A stretch of DNA of 64,000 bases from contig NC_069130.1 in assembly GCF_026914265.1 (NCBI RefSeq), positions 42,400,429-42,464,428 of the forward strand, given 5' to 3'. Origin of the DNA: Mya arenaria. Its lineage: Eukaryota > Mollusca > Bivalvia > Myida > Myidae. How positions within the stretch are numbered: the stretch's first letter is position 1; each line of letters begins with the position of its first letter. The notes under the pieces were generated by a model. The model saw nothing but the letters and a program-made list of their open reading frames with translations, was not told where the DNA came from and made no database searches. Positions 24,035 to 35,817 of this stretch are shown piece after piece. The position numbers and the translations under genes are program-made.

Positions 24035-25370
24035 CTAGTATCTATAGTCGGAGAGACATCATAATAGGATACTTGTTGTATTTCAAAGTGTAGCATCAGC
24101 TTTAATACAGCTGTTTTGTTCTAAAACACAACTGTAGGTATTCTTTTGTCGCCAACATAATATTATTGCATGTTTACATGTAGCGACAGTTGTAATATAA
24201 AATATTTCATTCATAGCTACAGCTGTAAGTTATAGCTAGAACAGTAAATATATAATTGTATGTTGCTGTTGCTATAGTGCTACAGATGTACATTAGCTTA
24301 ATTTTGATGATAGTACAACTTCGAGGCACTTGGTCTGTGAAGGGTAATGTGCAGTGGATGCAATACGATATGTCAGTGGGGTAAATGACATTCTCGTACA
24401 ACAGAGTTATCATTATCAAACCTCTGATGGATGAGATGAGGATGAGAATGGGTAGATGAGCGATAAAATGACCTTGGAATGAGCCTGGTTTCATATTATA
24501 CATACCATAAGTAATCGTTAATTATTGTTAGTATGTTCTTATAAAAAAATAAATGGTTTTGTCTTTCGACTGCCTCCTCATTGGACAAAATATAATGTTG
24601 ACCACTAAATTTTGTGAGTTATCTACTTACTCGACCACTGTTAATCAACCGCTTAACTAGATTAACATTGATAATGGCTGACTGATGATTTACTGTAAGA
24701 AATGTATGGAAATCTCAAGAAATACTGCCTTCTCAATTGACAAATTATAATGTTTAACACTTACTCATGTTTAATTAATCTCGAAACCATTTCAACTCAC
24801 AGAGCATGCATGCGATTTGATTTTCTCCGGGACTATTTAATGAACTTCCAATTTCGCCATTACTCTGAAAGAGATCGTGAGGTATCATTGAGAGAAGAAT
24901 TTATTTACCGAGTTTTTATATTTTTATGAATAATTTATAATGTGTGTGCAGTTCTTTTTAAACATTTATTGGCTCTACAGTATCACGGACCTATAATCCA
25001 CCGTGACAGTATTCAATGACCGTTGAGAAACGTTGAGGTCCAAAATAGGTCTTAAAGTTTAAAAATATGGATATAATACACAGGGTATAAGCATTTCAGC
25101 CTTATAAAAGTATCCCCCCCCCCTCCACATTTTCACCGTACTGTTTATATTGTTCGATAAAGTCGCTGAAATTGCGCCTCCTTTTACGATAAATCCTGGT
25201 TTCAGCCTTTGCCCATATACCAGTATCATAATGTCACTGTGTCATTGAGAAACTATTTGAAATCAATCAAGTGAAGAGATCAGGTAGATATTTACCTGTT
25301 ATTTAAAGTCGCGTATCATTCAGTATCATTTTATTTTAATTAACCACTACTTAAAAAAACAGAGAAGTTT
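24031..25370. other. Unique AT-rich DNA right of the array
   Basis: No gene recognised. A short duplicated word (TCATTGGACAAAATATAATG near 24580 and TCAATTGACAAATTATAATG near 24732) shows a local duplication. AATAATTTATAATG near 24929 followed by CAGTTCTTTTTAAACATT resembles a piece of the Cdc25 spacer and may be a diverged remnant of an older unit. A C run lies near 25110. Confidence 0.5.
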
Positions 25371-25586
25371 TGCGGTCAAATCAACCGCGACAATTAAGCA
25401 CCGCCCACTTTTCACGGTTTCGCGCATGAACCGGAAGTGTATTGAGTCAGCAACTTGGGACAAAACAAAAGAATTCTCGACTTTCCAATAGACCATAATC
25501 CTTTGCGGCATGGTGACTTCCGGTTTATTTCCGGGTTATGACGAAGTACAATAACAGCGATAAATACGGACAAATTATCATTCCAG
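25371..25586. promoter_or_regulatory. GC-richer promoter-like patch with ETS-type sites
   Basis: This stretch stands out from its AT-rich surroundings by CpGs and contains ACCGGAAGT near 25430 and ACTTCCGG near 25517, both ETS-type core sites on opposite strands. The part 25493-25533 is an inverted near-copy of 29245-29286 in the promoter of the PTB gene. ATG at 25538 opens a very short frame running into a GT donor at 25587. It could drive transcription in either direction; which one is not decided by the sequence. Confidence 0.5.
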
Positions 25587-26810
25587 GTTTGTTATAATTT
25601 ATTTATTTTTATTAGATTTGTCATTTTAATGAGTTTAAATTACATTATTGTGATATTATTTGAATGCCATGGGCTATAAATCGCTTGACTGTTTACTTGG
25701 ACAGTTAGTTCTGGTGGGTGGGGTAGATGGTTCAGAAAAGACTGCAGTTACTATTCTTATTGGAGTATTATAAACAACAAATTCTCATCTATTCTAAAAC
25801 ATTTGTTTTGGAAATTAACACAAATAATACATTAGTCTGTTTTACTATCTGACAGTCATAATCTAATGAGGAATCTGTATGTACATATACCAGGTATAAC
25901 TAATTGTCTTTTGAATGAACATAAATAAATCATCATCAATATAAATTATGATATTTATACTGCTGTGTGTATTTTATTACTATGTAATAAACATTTTACT
26001 TAAGAGTAATTATGTCATGCTGTCACCTGTGTAGTCTTCTGAATGATTTATTTTCAAATATTATGATGGCCACCGGACTAGTCGCATACCCCCAGGCCTG
26101 GAATTAAATCGGGTTCCAGATTGTCTTAAAACACATTCATAAATAAGTCTGAGATTAACTTACTTTTTTATAACAATATGCTTTTTATGTTCCATTCCTT
26201 TCTTTACAGATATGATTCAAATATGCTGATGTTACCTTCTGAGATCATTACTTTCAATGAAGAACATCACTACAATTGGTTGGGCTGCTAGATTGGTAGC
26301 AACGTGATGGACAGCTAGTACCTGACATGCTATTGTTGGTTTGGCATCTATTGCTTACTGGGCCGCTATATTGGATGGACCATACGTGTTGGTTGAACAA
26401 TTATAAATGGTTGGACTGGAAGTGTTGGTTGGACCACCAGTGTTGTTTGGACTGCTTGTTGGACAGAATGTGTGATAGACAACTAGTGTTATTTGAATCA
26501 CTGTTGGGTCATATTGGTTTGATTCCCATTGCTAGTACTTTTTGGATCTCTTTTGTTGGTTGAACTGTTGTTTTTTGACTGTTATTATTGATATTCATAT
26601 GTTAAGTGCTTAGTATTCAACACTTATTATTATTATTGTTATCATAAGAAATATTATTATTCAAAAATCATATAAATATATAAAATTAAATATTTTTTTA
26701 TGTCCTTGTACTTTAGTTATGTTTTACATTTACAATGTGCATCATAATGTTTTATTATATGAACAACTCTTTTTATAGATATTTAAATAAACATTAATTC
26801 TGTACAACCA
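25480..26810 (+). ncRNA. Possible short two-exon transcript (low support)
   Basis: A promoter-like patch is followed by a plausible donor after ATTCCAG (GT at 25587-25588) and an acceptor TTCTTTACAG ending at 26209. An AATAAA lies at 26786-26791. The longest spliced frame from the ATG at 25538 is only 22 codons (stop just after 26229), so if it exists it would be non-coding or encode a micropeptide. The second exon is rich in a degenerate TTGGTTGGACTG word (26276-26570). This is inference from splice-like signals alone. Confidence 0.25.
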
Positions 26811-27038
26811 TTTTTTGTTTCTTTTGCTACAATTTGTATGATAGTGTCAGACATTTTCTACAGAAATGATAAATTTGTCATAAAAAAAGCACAGCAAAAA
26901 ATCAGAGCTCATGGTAACTTCTTTAAATGCTGATTCTCATCAAAATGAATAAGTTGAATTGCATCATTAAATGTATTATTCTTCATTAAATTTGATGAGA
27001 TCTCCTGCCAATTGACCTTTAGGGACATGCACCTTTAA

Positions 27039-27393
27039 AACTGCAATCTTACAGATTAACTGATTTTGATATCATTGCCTTCAATTCAGTCAGTCATATA
27101 AGATGATTCACAAAATAACAGATCTCAGTTGTTTGAAACACTGTCAAAAGACTCCATTTTCTTAAAGCGTTAGAAACGCTTTTTAACCATAAATATATCC
27201 ATTTTCAAACAAAGATACGTACAAATGTTATCTGATCTTCTATCAGCAATCTTTTATCACTGGTTTTCAGACATTTTTTTGTAAAAACGGTCAAGATAAT
27301 TCTGTAAAATTGTTTTCTGATCTTCCATCAGCAATCTTATATCACTGGTTTTCAGACATTTTTTGTCAAAATGGTCAGTCTGAAAATGCAGCT
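27039..27393. mobile_element. TTAA-flanked short element, family A, copy 1 (diverged)
   Basis: TTAA at 27035-27038 and 27394-27397 flank inverted ends AACTGCAATCTTACAGATTAA and AATGCAGCT. These are diverged forms of the AGCTGCACTCTCACAGATT ends of the other copies. Inside, about 85 bp containing GATCTTCTATCAGCAATCTT is present twice in tandem (about 27232 and 27318). TTAA flanks are the hallmark of piggyBac-type insertion; there is no coding capacity. Confidence 0.65.
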
Positions 27394-28369
27394 TTAAACT
27401 TGAGCACTGTATTTACAATGATGAACAATTTCAGTTATGAAAATTAAAATACATAGGAGCAGATGTATTGAATCATTGAGAGAGTCTTGAAATATTATGT
27501 ATGATCATGCTGGACATGAGCCTATTGTTTCTGGAAATTTGCATGTGTACCAAGTTTCATTTAAATCTCAAGGCTGTTTGAATTTGGGCCAAGAAAATAT
27601 TCACCTAGGCTTATTGACTATAACAATACTAAAGTAACATGATAGGAAAAAGCTCGAACCAAGGGCTGCCAGAAAAAGCACGGTGCTCATACAAACTAAG
27701 TTAACCGGATGGCTAGTTATTGCCCACAAACGTTAACTCGATTTTATGTCTTTTTAATATTAACCATGGGAGTTTACACAGTCATTGGAATAAAAAGATC
27801 ATAGACAATCATATTAATAACAACGGTATTTTTTACAATTTAATAATAACATTAAACATGATACAATTCAATAACAATAAATTGTCCTTGGTATGCAATA
27901 ATCCCTTTAAAGGTTCATTTGCCAAGGGTTAAAAAACCACATCTTGCTTCTTTTTGAAAAATCTCTTGTTCGACTGTTATCGGCTATAAAGTGTTGTTTC
28001 ACATCCTGTGTCATAATTTTAAGTTCTAAATGTCTACTTTTTGTACCAAACATTTGAATTTATGTCACTTGTGTGCATTCCTTTAGTCCTTGCAGTCAAG
28101 GAAAGTTTTCATTCATATTGACACACTTCATTTATTTTATCTCTTTCTTGAACCGATTCCGTCTCTTGTGTTTTGCACAAATTTTTCTTGTAAAACCACT
28201 GATATAGCAGGTGCTATCAGATCAATGGTATCAACTGCCTACTCCTGTTGAGCATCAACTGAAGAAAATCAAACATCCAGAATGGACATCTCTGAAATAA
28301 AATAAATAGTTTTATCATCATCCAACTTAGCCAGAAAAAATAAAAATATAAAAGACTCTGAACTGTTAA

Positions 28370-28732
28370 AGCTGCACTCTCACACAGATATACCGTTTTG
28401 ACAACTTTTTTTTATTTTTTGTCTTGGAAAGAGGCAATTTCTGCGTAAATATCTGCAAACGAGTGATATAAGCCTGCTGACAAAAAAAATCAGATCACCG
28501 ATTTTCATATCTCCATTTAAAAATTATTATTTTATGGCTAATTTTAAAAGCGTTACTAACGGTTTAAGAAAAATGCATTAAAAATTATTTTATTTACTTA
28601 AAAATGAAAATCTGCGATCCAATGTTTTGTCAGCAGTCTTATATTACTGGTTTTCTTGCACGTTTGCATAAATTGGCAGTCGAAGACAAAAAAAAACAGT
28701 TGTCAAAATGTTTAATCTGTGGGAGTGCAGCT
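28370..28732. mobile_element. TTAA-flanked short element, family A, copy 2
   Basis: TTAA at 28366-28369 and 28733-28736 flank long inverted ends that begin AGCTGCACTCTCACA and end GGGAGTGCAGCT. The inverted similarity continues inward through the TTTTGACAAC word and a T-rich tract to the TTGTCTT word. Non-autonomous and without a gene. Confidence 0.8.
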
Positions 28733-29160
28733 TTAATATCAGTCAGATATTTAAATAGTTACAATTTACTAGTAAATATTAATAAGCTGTTATTTTAAGA
28801 CCTGCATATTTGTTTACATACAGTACAGCAGTCAGTATTTAAATGCCCTTCTTAATCACATTTAAGCTTCATTTACTTGACTGTTTTGAAGTTGCAGATT
28901 TTAACAATTTCACACTAATTGCAACATATCATTCATTTAATTTAATAACAAACTCAACAAACCACAATTGAATGCATACTTCATAACAACCAATATGTAT
29001 TTGAAGTCTTTGAGAACTACTATGGAAGTCTTTACCATTATATTTGTTATTTTACCCCACCCACTTAAATGTGTACTGAAGTTGGGTATAAACGTCGAAA
29101 ACTTCATTGACATTTACAAAAAACGGTAGATATTTATAGAAGAATGTATAACCTGATGTT

Positions 29161-29372
29161 CCTAACATGTTTTACTCACCTATCGATCTATTTTGCCAAG
29201 TATGCTCTTCCTTTCACTCGTATCGATAACTAGGAAATTGAATGCGGAAATAAACCGGAAGTCACCTTTGTCGCAAAGCATTATGGGCTTCTGGAATAAG
29301 GCGAATGGATGCTGGATATGATGCTATGAAACTTGTTTGCATTTAATCTTAAACGGAATTTTATTTGGAAAA
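29161..29372 (+). promoter_or_regulatory. Promoter and 5' leader of the PTB-domain gene
   Basis: No TATA box is seen. TATCGATA at 29221-29228 equals the DRE core known in Drosophila. An ETS-type ACCGGAAGT is at about 29254-29262. GCAAAGCATTATGGG at 29274-29288 resembles the ZNF143/THAP11-type motif found in housekeeping promoters. The 42 bp at 29245-29286 recur inverted at 25493-25533. Short out-of-frame ATGs precede the main start. Confidence 0.55.
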
Positions 29373-29597
29373 ATGTACTTAGGACGAGCTAAAAAGACTA
29401 TTGATCAACTAGATCAGAAGGAATTTGAAGAAAAGACGGCTAAACATGCAGAACGCGAGTCGAGAAAGTCGGAGAGCGATGTGGGACAACTGTCCGAGGA
29501 TTTTAAAGTGGATGAGTTACCGGATGGTGCATGTTTTCGGCTAAAAACGGTTAATATGGACACAGAAGATCCAACAACAGCAATAAGAAATGCAGAG
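29373..29597 (+). CDS. PTB-domain adaptor (SH2D5-like), exon 1
   Basis: This 75-codon exon starts at the first in-frame ATG after a TGA at 29319-29321 and ends in phase 0 at GCAGAG before GTAATT. Residues 1-45 are charged and probably disordered (ELDQ/KEFEE and KHAERESRKSESD-like runs). Residues 50-75, DGACFRLKTV through AIRNAE, look like the first strand of a PTB/PID fold. Joined to exon 2 it reads NAEYIGSF, the typical A-x-Y-[LIV]-G-S start of PTB domains. With exons 2-4 the product resembles vertebrate SH2D5 as I recall it (QYVGSFPV, FVQQQL-type, LMAHALRRI, FAFVARNP, FCHLFVGS). That protein is an SH2/PTB adaptor of neurons. The PTB call is firm; SH2D5 orthology is a best guess. Confidence 0.75.
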
Positions 29598-30765
29598 GTA
29601 ATTTAAATTGTGTTGCTATGAACTTAAGTTAATGGTTTTTGATGGTCTTCTGTTATCAAATATCCTTTATTATTATTTTTTAATAAGACACATACTGTAC
29701 AGTACTTACTTAGTCAGTGAAACATTTTAGTACATTAGTGTATTATTAATTTTCATCAAAGCCTACTAGTTTTTCGTCTGATTTTTTCTTTTCCAGAAAT
29801 GAGTCAAGGTATTTTTTATTTCAAATAATGATAATAGGATTTCTCTATGAATTTTGACATCCCAAATCCTTTCAAGTTTCAGTAAAGTGATTATGAATAA
29901 TAGAATTACTTAATTAAGTCTAAATTTTTGACAATGATATTGTCATAGCCTTGGCCTTGTCTCTGTTGTTTGTCGAAACCTAAATATTTGCCATTTCTGT
30001 GATAAAACTATAAGATTCAAGCATTCTTCATAACCATGTGGCCATGATTGAAAGACCAAACAGCTTATTTTCATAGTGAAAATTTACGGTGAAAAAGTAA
30101 TTTAAAATTTACTGTTAAAACTTAAATTCGTAAAGTGGCCAATTTTTTTGATACCTTTTCAAAAATTCAATTTTTGAGTTCAAACAATTAAAATATCCCA
30201 ACTTGCCCTGAGGACTCTGTTTCTGCAAAATACTAAGGAATTCTCTGATAGTAAAATGATTAGATTGTATGATTTGAATATGATGACCTTTTTTAAATCA
30301 TTATTTTTATCTGTTTTTACTTGCTGTAGCCGGTAGTGATCAGTGGTTGAAATAAAATGCTTTCTGGGTTTGCGCAATGTCTGGATTTATATAGCACGGC
30401 TTGTTGATTTCTTTTATGCCAAGCATTGTTGTAAGAATTTTAGCCTGTTCATTCAAAAGTCTTATTTTGATGTCTGTAACTGATTGAACTTTTACATGGA
30501 GTCATATTCCACTAAGAATTGTGCTTGTAGCGAAACATTTTTAGCAGATTCTAAAAAATGGATACTAAAGGGTTCCTGAATGCAAAAATGGTGGGAATAC
30601 TGAAGTACCAACAGATATGTTAGACAATAAAACCTTGATTCCTACAACAATGGATTCTTACATTCTCTTGATTGCTTACTTAGGCCAAATAAAACTAATC
30701 TTTGGTATCATCCCATTTGGAAATAATTTCATAACTGTGCCACATTTTTTTATTCCATGAACTTA

Positions 30766-30941
30766 AGGGTGAGAGTGGTCTAGTGGTATAGGTGTCCGCC
30801 TCTCAAGAGGTTGTGTGTTCGATCCCCATCAGGGGTACTTACTCATAGCCTCTCGGACACAGTACTGGTTTCCGCCCAGGAAACGGACTCGAGAGTGATT
30901 CTATAAGCTGAGCTTTCGTCACAATCGAGCTAAAATAAATT
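30766..30941 (+). mobile_element. tRNA-derived SINE
   Basis: The head carries an A-box-like TGGTCTAGTGGTATAGG from 30776 and a B box GTTCGATCC at 30817-30825 with tRNA-like spacing. The putative acceptor stem does not pair, so it is not a working tRNA. A non-tRNA body with CGGACTCGAGAGTG and GAGCTTTCGTCACAATCGAG follows, ending near TAAAATAAAT. Confidence 0.75.
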
Positions 30942-31544
30942 TGCATATACTAATTTTCTTCCTTTTTTAGCCGAAATAAGAATAATTTTTGGGAGAAATG
31001 CTTTCAAGAAATTATGTTAAAATTATGTATTTGGTTATTCAACAGCTTCATGTGTCACTATCCCACATTTTAAGTGCATATATGGCTTCAGTTTATGTAA
31101 AAAAATAATTTTTGAAATTAACAAAACGATCCTGCACTCCCTTACCCATTTTTTAAAGTTTGTCTGGTAAGCTTATAATTAATTTTGCATGGCCTCAGAC
31201 CCATGGTTTTATTGTAACAGTAAGTGAGTATGCATATTTTCCCAGGACTGAATTCATTACAGGTGATACTTACAATAAAAATAAGATGCAACATAGATGC
31301 ATATAATTATACTTGTAACTACTATCTAGGTATTTCAATTCACCATCTGCCAGATGCAATTATCTTCTCGCAAAATTGACATCAAATTTATTTCCACTCA
31401 TTCTCCAGGCATGTCATGATTTTGTTTTTTATACAAAGTTTGTGGACAAAAACACATTTAATGCTGTTCAGAATGTTAGCTCCTTGCAATAAAGATGATA
31501 TTGTACATACTACTGCAGTCAAGAAAATTAAACTTTTGGATTAA

Positions 31545-31690
31545 CAAGCCAATATCCTTATATATAAGAGCTTGCAAAAAAAATGAACAAGCCGTTCTGT
31601 ATAAAAAAATCCTGAATTTGAGCAACCCTGGAAAACATTATTTTTACCAGTGCAGCGGGACTTGCATGCTTGCATTTATTTCTTTAGTTA
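31545..31690 (+). repeat. Diverged dispersed repeat C, copy 1
   Basis: Words such as AACAAGCC, TAAAAAAATCCTGAATTTGAGC, CCCTGGAAAACATTAT and CAGTGCAGCGGGACTTGC match 35485-35660 and 47285-47455 in the same order. The reading frame across it (31495-31878) is not supported as a gene. Confidence 0.5.
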
Positions 31691-31989
31691 CTAGAGAATT
31701 GATTACATCAATTGATATAGCTTATTTTCAAAACACAATCAATACCGGCAGGGCAAAAAATACAATTTGGTATGAACCTTTTTTATCATTATACATGACC
31801 GATCATGGAATTTATTTGATTTTAACAGTTTACGGAATACGGAAAAATGTTTCTTATTTTAAGCATGCTGGGTGGTGAAAGTGACATGCGCCGAGCAAGT
31901 TTAATATGACATTTACGGTATCTCAAAAAGACTGCCCCCAATCACGTTCATTGCTTTTATGGAGTAAAATAAAACTCCTGATCCAAGTA

Positions 31990-32085
31990 TATATTGTGTC
32001 ATACCCTGAACAGTGTTTTGTGAAATTCACTTTTTTGTATGATGAAATAAAGTGTGGCAAAGTCATAAGGAGTGGGAAAACTTAT
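31990..32085 (+). repeat. Diverged dispersed repeat D, plus-strand copy
   Basis: The segment around AAAGTGTGGCAAAGTCATAAGGAGTG matches, in reverse complement, the segment around 40845-40945. Both contain a GTTTTGnnAAAnT word and a TATGATGAAAT/TATGAATATA word in the same order. Origin unknown. Confidence 0.55.
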
Positions 32086-32103
32086 TTATATATATATATA
32101 ATA

Positions 32104-32245
32104 TGACTTGTTTTTAATGATATTGGACAAACTATAAATGAACTTGTTTTGAATGATATAGAACAAACTTCTAATAATTGGACTTGTTTTTAATGACATT
32201 GAACATTCTATAAATAAACATGTTTTGTATGATATTTTCAATATT
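32104..32245. repeat. Short degenerate tandem repeat
   Basis: Four imperfect units of roughly 36-42 bp share the pattern ACTTGTTTTnAATGATATnGAACAAACTnnTAAAT. Non-coding. Confidence 0.65.
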
Positions 32246-33693
32246 TCCTAAATTTGTTAAAACAAATCATATTAGAAGCATTGTACACTTTAAATCTATG
32301 TTTTAAAAAGACACAAGTGTGACAGTGTTGATTATTAAGATTTTTTAACTTGCTGATAAGATCTAGTGAATTGATTTTTACGAAGATTCAATGACATTCC
32401 TAAATAATTATTCCCCTCACTTGTCAAAATATTATCATTTGCAAAAATATTATTTTTATGATTTTCACTGCATTAGAAAGTATTTTCTTTGATGTTTGTA
32501 TTCCTGTCATATCATGATCAGGCCAAACGAAATATGGTTTGGTTAGGGTTACACCTTTTCAAAAAACAGGTAAGGTAGGTAGGCTTTTTTTTCAAGGCTT
32601 TGTATCAGAACGTTATGTGTGATGAAGCTTTAAAAGTTTTTAAACTACATATTAAAACACACACTTAAAAAAAGCATGTTTTTTATATTTTATTTTTACC
32701 GACTATAAACACAGTAGGACCTAAGTGCCCATTAATTAGGTTAAGATCGGGTCACCCGAACCAGAAGGTATTTTTTATTGGCCTCAAGAAAAACAAATAT
32801 TTTTGAAATTACCCTTAGGCCACAGTAAATAAATGAAATGTTAGGTGTTTCCCTTATCATCGTATTTAAGTGTGGGTAGGTATATGTTTGGTGAGGATAT
32901 ATTTTTAAAATGACCTATCCCCTTATTTCCGAAATTTAAAAACCACTGAAAATAGGGTCAAAAATCTTTTTGGTTACTGGTATTTTGGTGGGTTGGTTGG
33001 CAAATGCCAAACAAACCATTTATATCTTGTGGTCCATAGGTCAAACTTTTTATTTTTAATTTTTTTTAAGACTTTAATATTAATGAATTTTTATCCAAAT
33101 TTGCCCCATTCCCGATGATAGAACATGTTCAATTTTCACAAAAGTTCAAAATTTCTGTTTTTATTTTTATATTTTTTTAATTTTGTTGAGAGGAAAAATA
33201 ACTGCTGAATCAGGCATAAAATTGAAGGTGTCAAATTCCGTTTTTCAAGTCTTGCCTTTTTAAATCAAGTATTACCTCAACTTTGTAAAATTTGACATTT
33301 CTCATAAATTATTGAATCAGAATAGTTTTTACTTCATTAAAACAGTACTTCTTTATGAAAACCTCTGTTATACATTGAATGAACAGTATCAGTAAAAACA
33401 CTTTCTATGTTTAATCAAATGTCAATAGTTCATCGGAGTGTAATTATTATCCACTTCATTGAGTCATTCATATTTTGAGGTTATTAGGTAAAACAGATTT
33501 GTAATATCTGTAATACCTGCAATCAATATTTATTGAATTTAATGTAAGGCCACACCAAAAAATATTCTACTGATTTTTGCCGAGAAAAAAATGAATGAAA
33601 TGAGCAAAATAAAGATAGATTAAATTATTTCATTCCGTTTATAAACAGTAGTGGCTGAAGGTGACAAATCGTTTTTGGACGGTGCCCGCTCAG

Positions 33694-34956
33694 GGCATTG
33701 CCAGTGTTTGGGCCTGCACAGATCCGGCAGAAGCCAAAATGTGTCATTGCCAGTGTTTGGGCCTGCACAGATCCGGCAGAAGCCAAAATGTGTCATTGCC
33801 AGTGTTTGGGCCTGCACAGATCCAGCAGAAGCCAAAATGTGTCATTGCCAGTGTTTGGGCCTGCACAGATCCGGCAGAAGCCAAAATGTGTCATTGCCAG
33901 TGTTTGGGCCTGCACAGATCAGGCAGAAGCCAAAATGTGTCATTGCCAGTGTTTGGGCCAGCACAGATCAGGCAGAAGCCAAAATGTGTCATTGCCAGTG
34001 TTTGGGCCTGCACAGATCCGGCAGAAGCCAAAATGTGTCATTGCCAGTGTTTGGGCCTGCACAGATCAGACGCCAAAATGTGTCATTGCCAGTGTTTGGG
34101 CCTGCACAGATCAGGCAGAAGCCAAAATGTGTCATTGCCAGTGTTTGGGCCAGCACAGATCAGGCAGAAGCCAAAATGTGCCCTTGTCTGTTCGGGCCAG
34201 CACAGATCAGGCAGAAGCCAAAATGTGCCCTTGTCTGTTTGGGCCAGCACAGATCAGGCAGAAGCCAAAATGTGCCCTTGTCTGTTCGGGCCTGCACAGA
34301 TCCGGCAGAAGCCAAAATGTGTCATTGCCAGTGTTTGGGCCTGCACAGATCCGGCAGAAGCCAAAATGTGTCATTGCCAGTGTTTGGGCCTGCACAGATC
34401 CGGCAGAAACCAAAATGTGTCATTGCCAGTGTTTGGGCCTGCACAGATCAGGCAGAAGCCAAAATGTGTCATTGCCAGTGTTTGGGCCTGCACAGATCAG
34501 GCAGAAGCCAAAATGTGTCATTGCCAGTGTTTGGGCCTGCACAGATCAGGCAGAAGCCAAAATGTGTCATTGCCAGTGTTTGGGCCTGCACAGGTCAAGC
34601 AGAAGCCAAAATGTGCCCTTGTCTGTTCGGGCCAGCACAGATCAGGCAGAAGCCAAAATGTGCCCTTGTCTGTTTGGGCCTGCACAGATCCGGCAGAAGC
34701 CAAAATGTGTCATTGCCAGTGTTTGGGCCTGCACAGATCCGGCAGAAGCCAAAATGTGTCATTGCCAGTGTTTGGGCCTGCACAGATCAGGCAGAAGCCA
34801 AAATGTGTCATTGCCAGTGTTTGGGCCTGCACAGATCAGGCAGAAGCCAAAATGTGTCATTGCCAGTGTTTGGGCCTGCACAGATCAGGCAGAAGCCAAA
34901 ATGTGTCATTGCCAGTGTTTGGGCCTGCACAGATCAGGCAGAAGCCTGCACAGATG
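33694..34956 (+). repeat. 49-bp minisatellite, open in all three forward frames
   Basis: About 26 head-to-tail units read GCCAGTGTTTGGGCCTGCAC, then AGATCCGGCAGAAGCC, then AAAATGTGTCATT. Variants have AGATCAGG, CCAGCAC, or a 47-bp form with CCCTTGTCTGTTCGGGCC. The unit has no TAA, TAG or TGA in any forward phase and its length is one more than a multiple of three. All three frames therefore stay open for over 1.2 kb and encode the same peptide in rotation. This explains the reading frames of 421-444 codons here; I do not regard them as genes. The array lies in intron 1 of the PTB gene. Confidence 0.93.
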
Positions 34957-35484
34957 GGGTTGAGTTGCAATAATGTACTCTCCCTTTTGTCCTGATTAGA
35001 TAGAAGCCAAAATGTGCCCTGTTTATGATGAAACCAAACTGTAGACTTAACTGATCGGGTGAGCTGCTTAAGAAAAGTACTTGCCCTAAACACAATTTCT
35101 TACCACTGGATTCAGGCAGTTGGCTTATGTACATCTATCAGACTGCTTTTATAATAACGTCTAAAATGTTTCAAAATTAGGCATCACAAAAATCAATGCC
35201 CCATAAGAAACAAATGCTCCAATTCTGTTTTTATGTACATTTAATGCACTTTCAGTGTAAGCATATTATGAGCTGTTCCCTGGTGCGTCCTAGAATTTAT
35301 ATCGTTAGATGATCGATATGGTGTCCTCATTCAATATTGAGAAAAAAAGCTCAAATTAAGACCGATCATCTTTGTACAGATCTTTGGATTTGGATTTTTT
35401 TTATTGACTATTGATCATTATAGGGTCACTGCGTGCCCCTATTCTTGAAATTCAAGTCAGACCTATGTTCAAAAATGTTTACGG

Positions 35485-35660
35485 TACCAGTCATTGAAAT
35501 AAGACCTTGGGTGAACAATTAAGCCCGAAATCCAACACTCATGCTTGGCATCAACATTATTAACAAACCCTGCTGAATAAAATCCAGAATTTCAGCAAGC
35601 CCGGTAAAGCATTTTACCTAAGGGCAGGGATTATGGGCTTGTTTGGAACTCGGATTACAA
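35485..35660 (+). repeat. Diverged dispersed repeat C, copy 2
   Basis: Begins TACCAGTCATTGAAATAAGACC and continues through AACAATTAAGCCC, AACAAACCCTGCTGAATAAAAT and AGCAAGCCCGGTAAAGCATTTT to GGGCTTGTTTGGAACTCGGA. The same series occurs at 47285-47455. Family not known to me. Confidence 0.65.
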
Positions 35661-35817
35661 TTTGATTGTCATCAATGAGACATTCCTGTATCAGTTTTGT
35701 GACTTTTTTTACCTGCTTATCTATATGAGTAGTTCCAAGGTGGTTTGGATACACTTTGAAGAGCTGCATTGTAATTCCTCTTTTCATGCATTTAAATTTG
35801 CTGTATAGGCAAATTAA

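Larger units (their letters stand above)
26811..29160. other. Intergenic AT-rich DNA with two TTAA-flanked elements
   Basis: No gene recognised. Apart from the two family A elements at 27039-27393 and 28370-28732, it is plain AT-rich sequence. A word TACCAAGTTTCATTTAAAT at 27548-27566 recurs in related form near 39180 and 39260 and marks a dispersed repeat. Confidence 0.5.

Noticed and set aside
24207-24503. A 98-codon minus-strand frame right of the array
   Set aside because: No recognised domain, AT-biased residue use and no promoter; probably chance.
26327-26563. A 78-codon Trp/Leu-rich frame
   Set aside because: Made by a degenerate TTGGTTGGACTG repeat; the frame's start is not an ATG and the peptide is low complexity.
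30766-30850. A functional tRNA gene
   Set aside because: A and B boxes are present, but the acceptor stem does not pair and a SINE body follows.
31495-31878. A 127-codon plus-strand frame
   Set aside because: It overlaps a diverged dispersed repeat and has no recognised domain.
33651-34995. Three overlapping frames of 421-444 codons
   Set aside because: All are one 49-bp minisatellite read in three phases.
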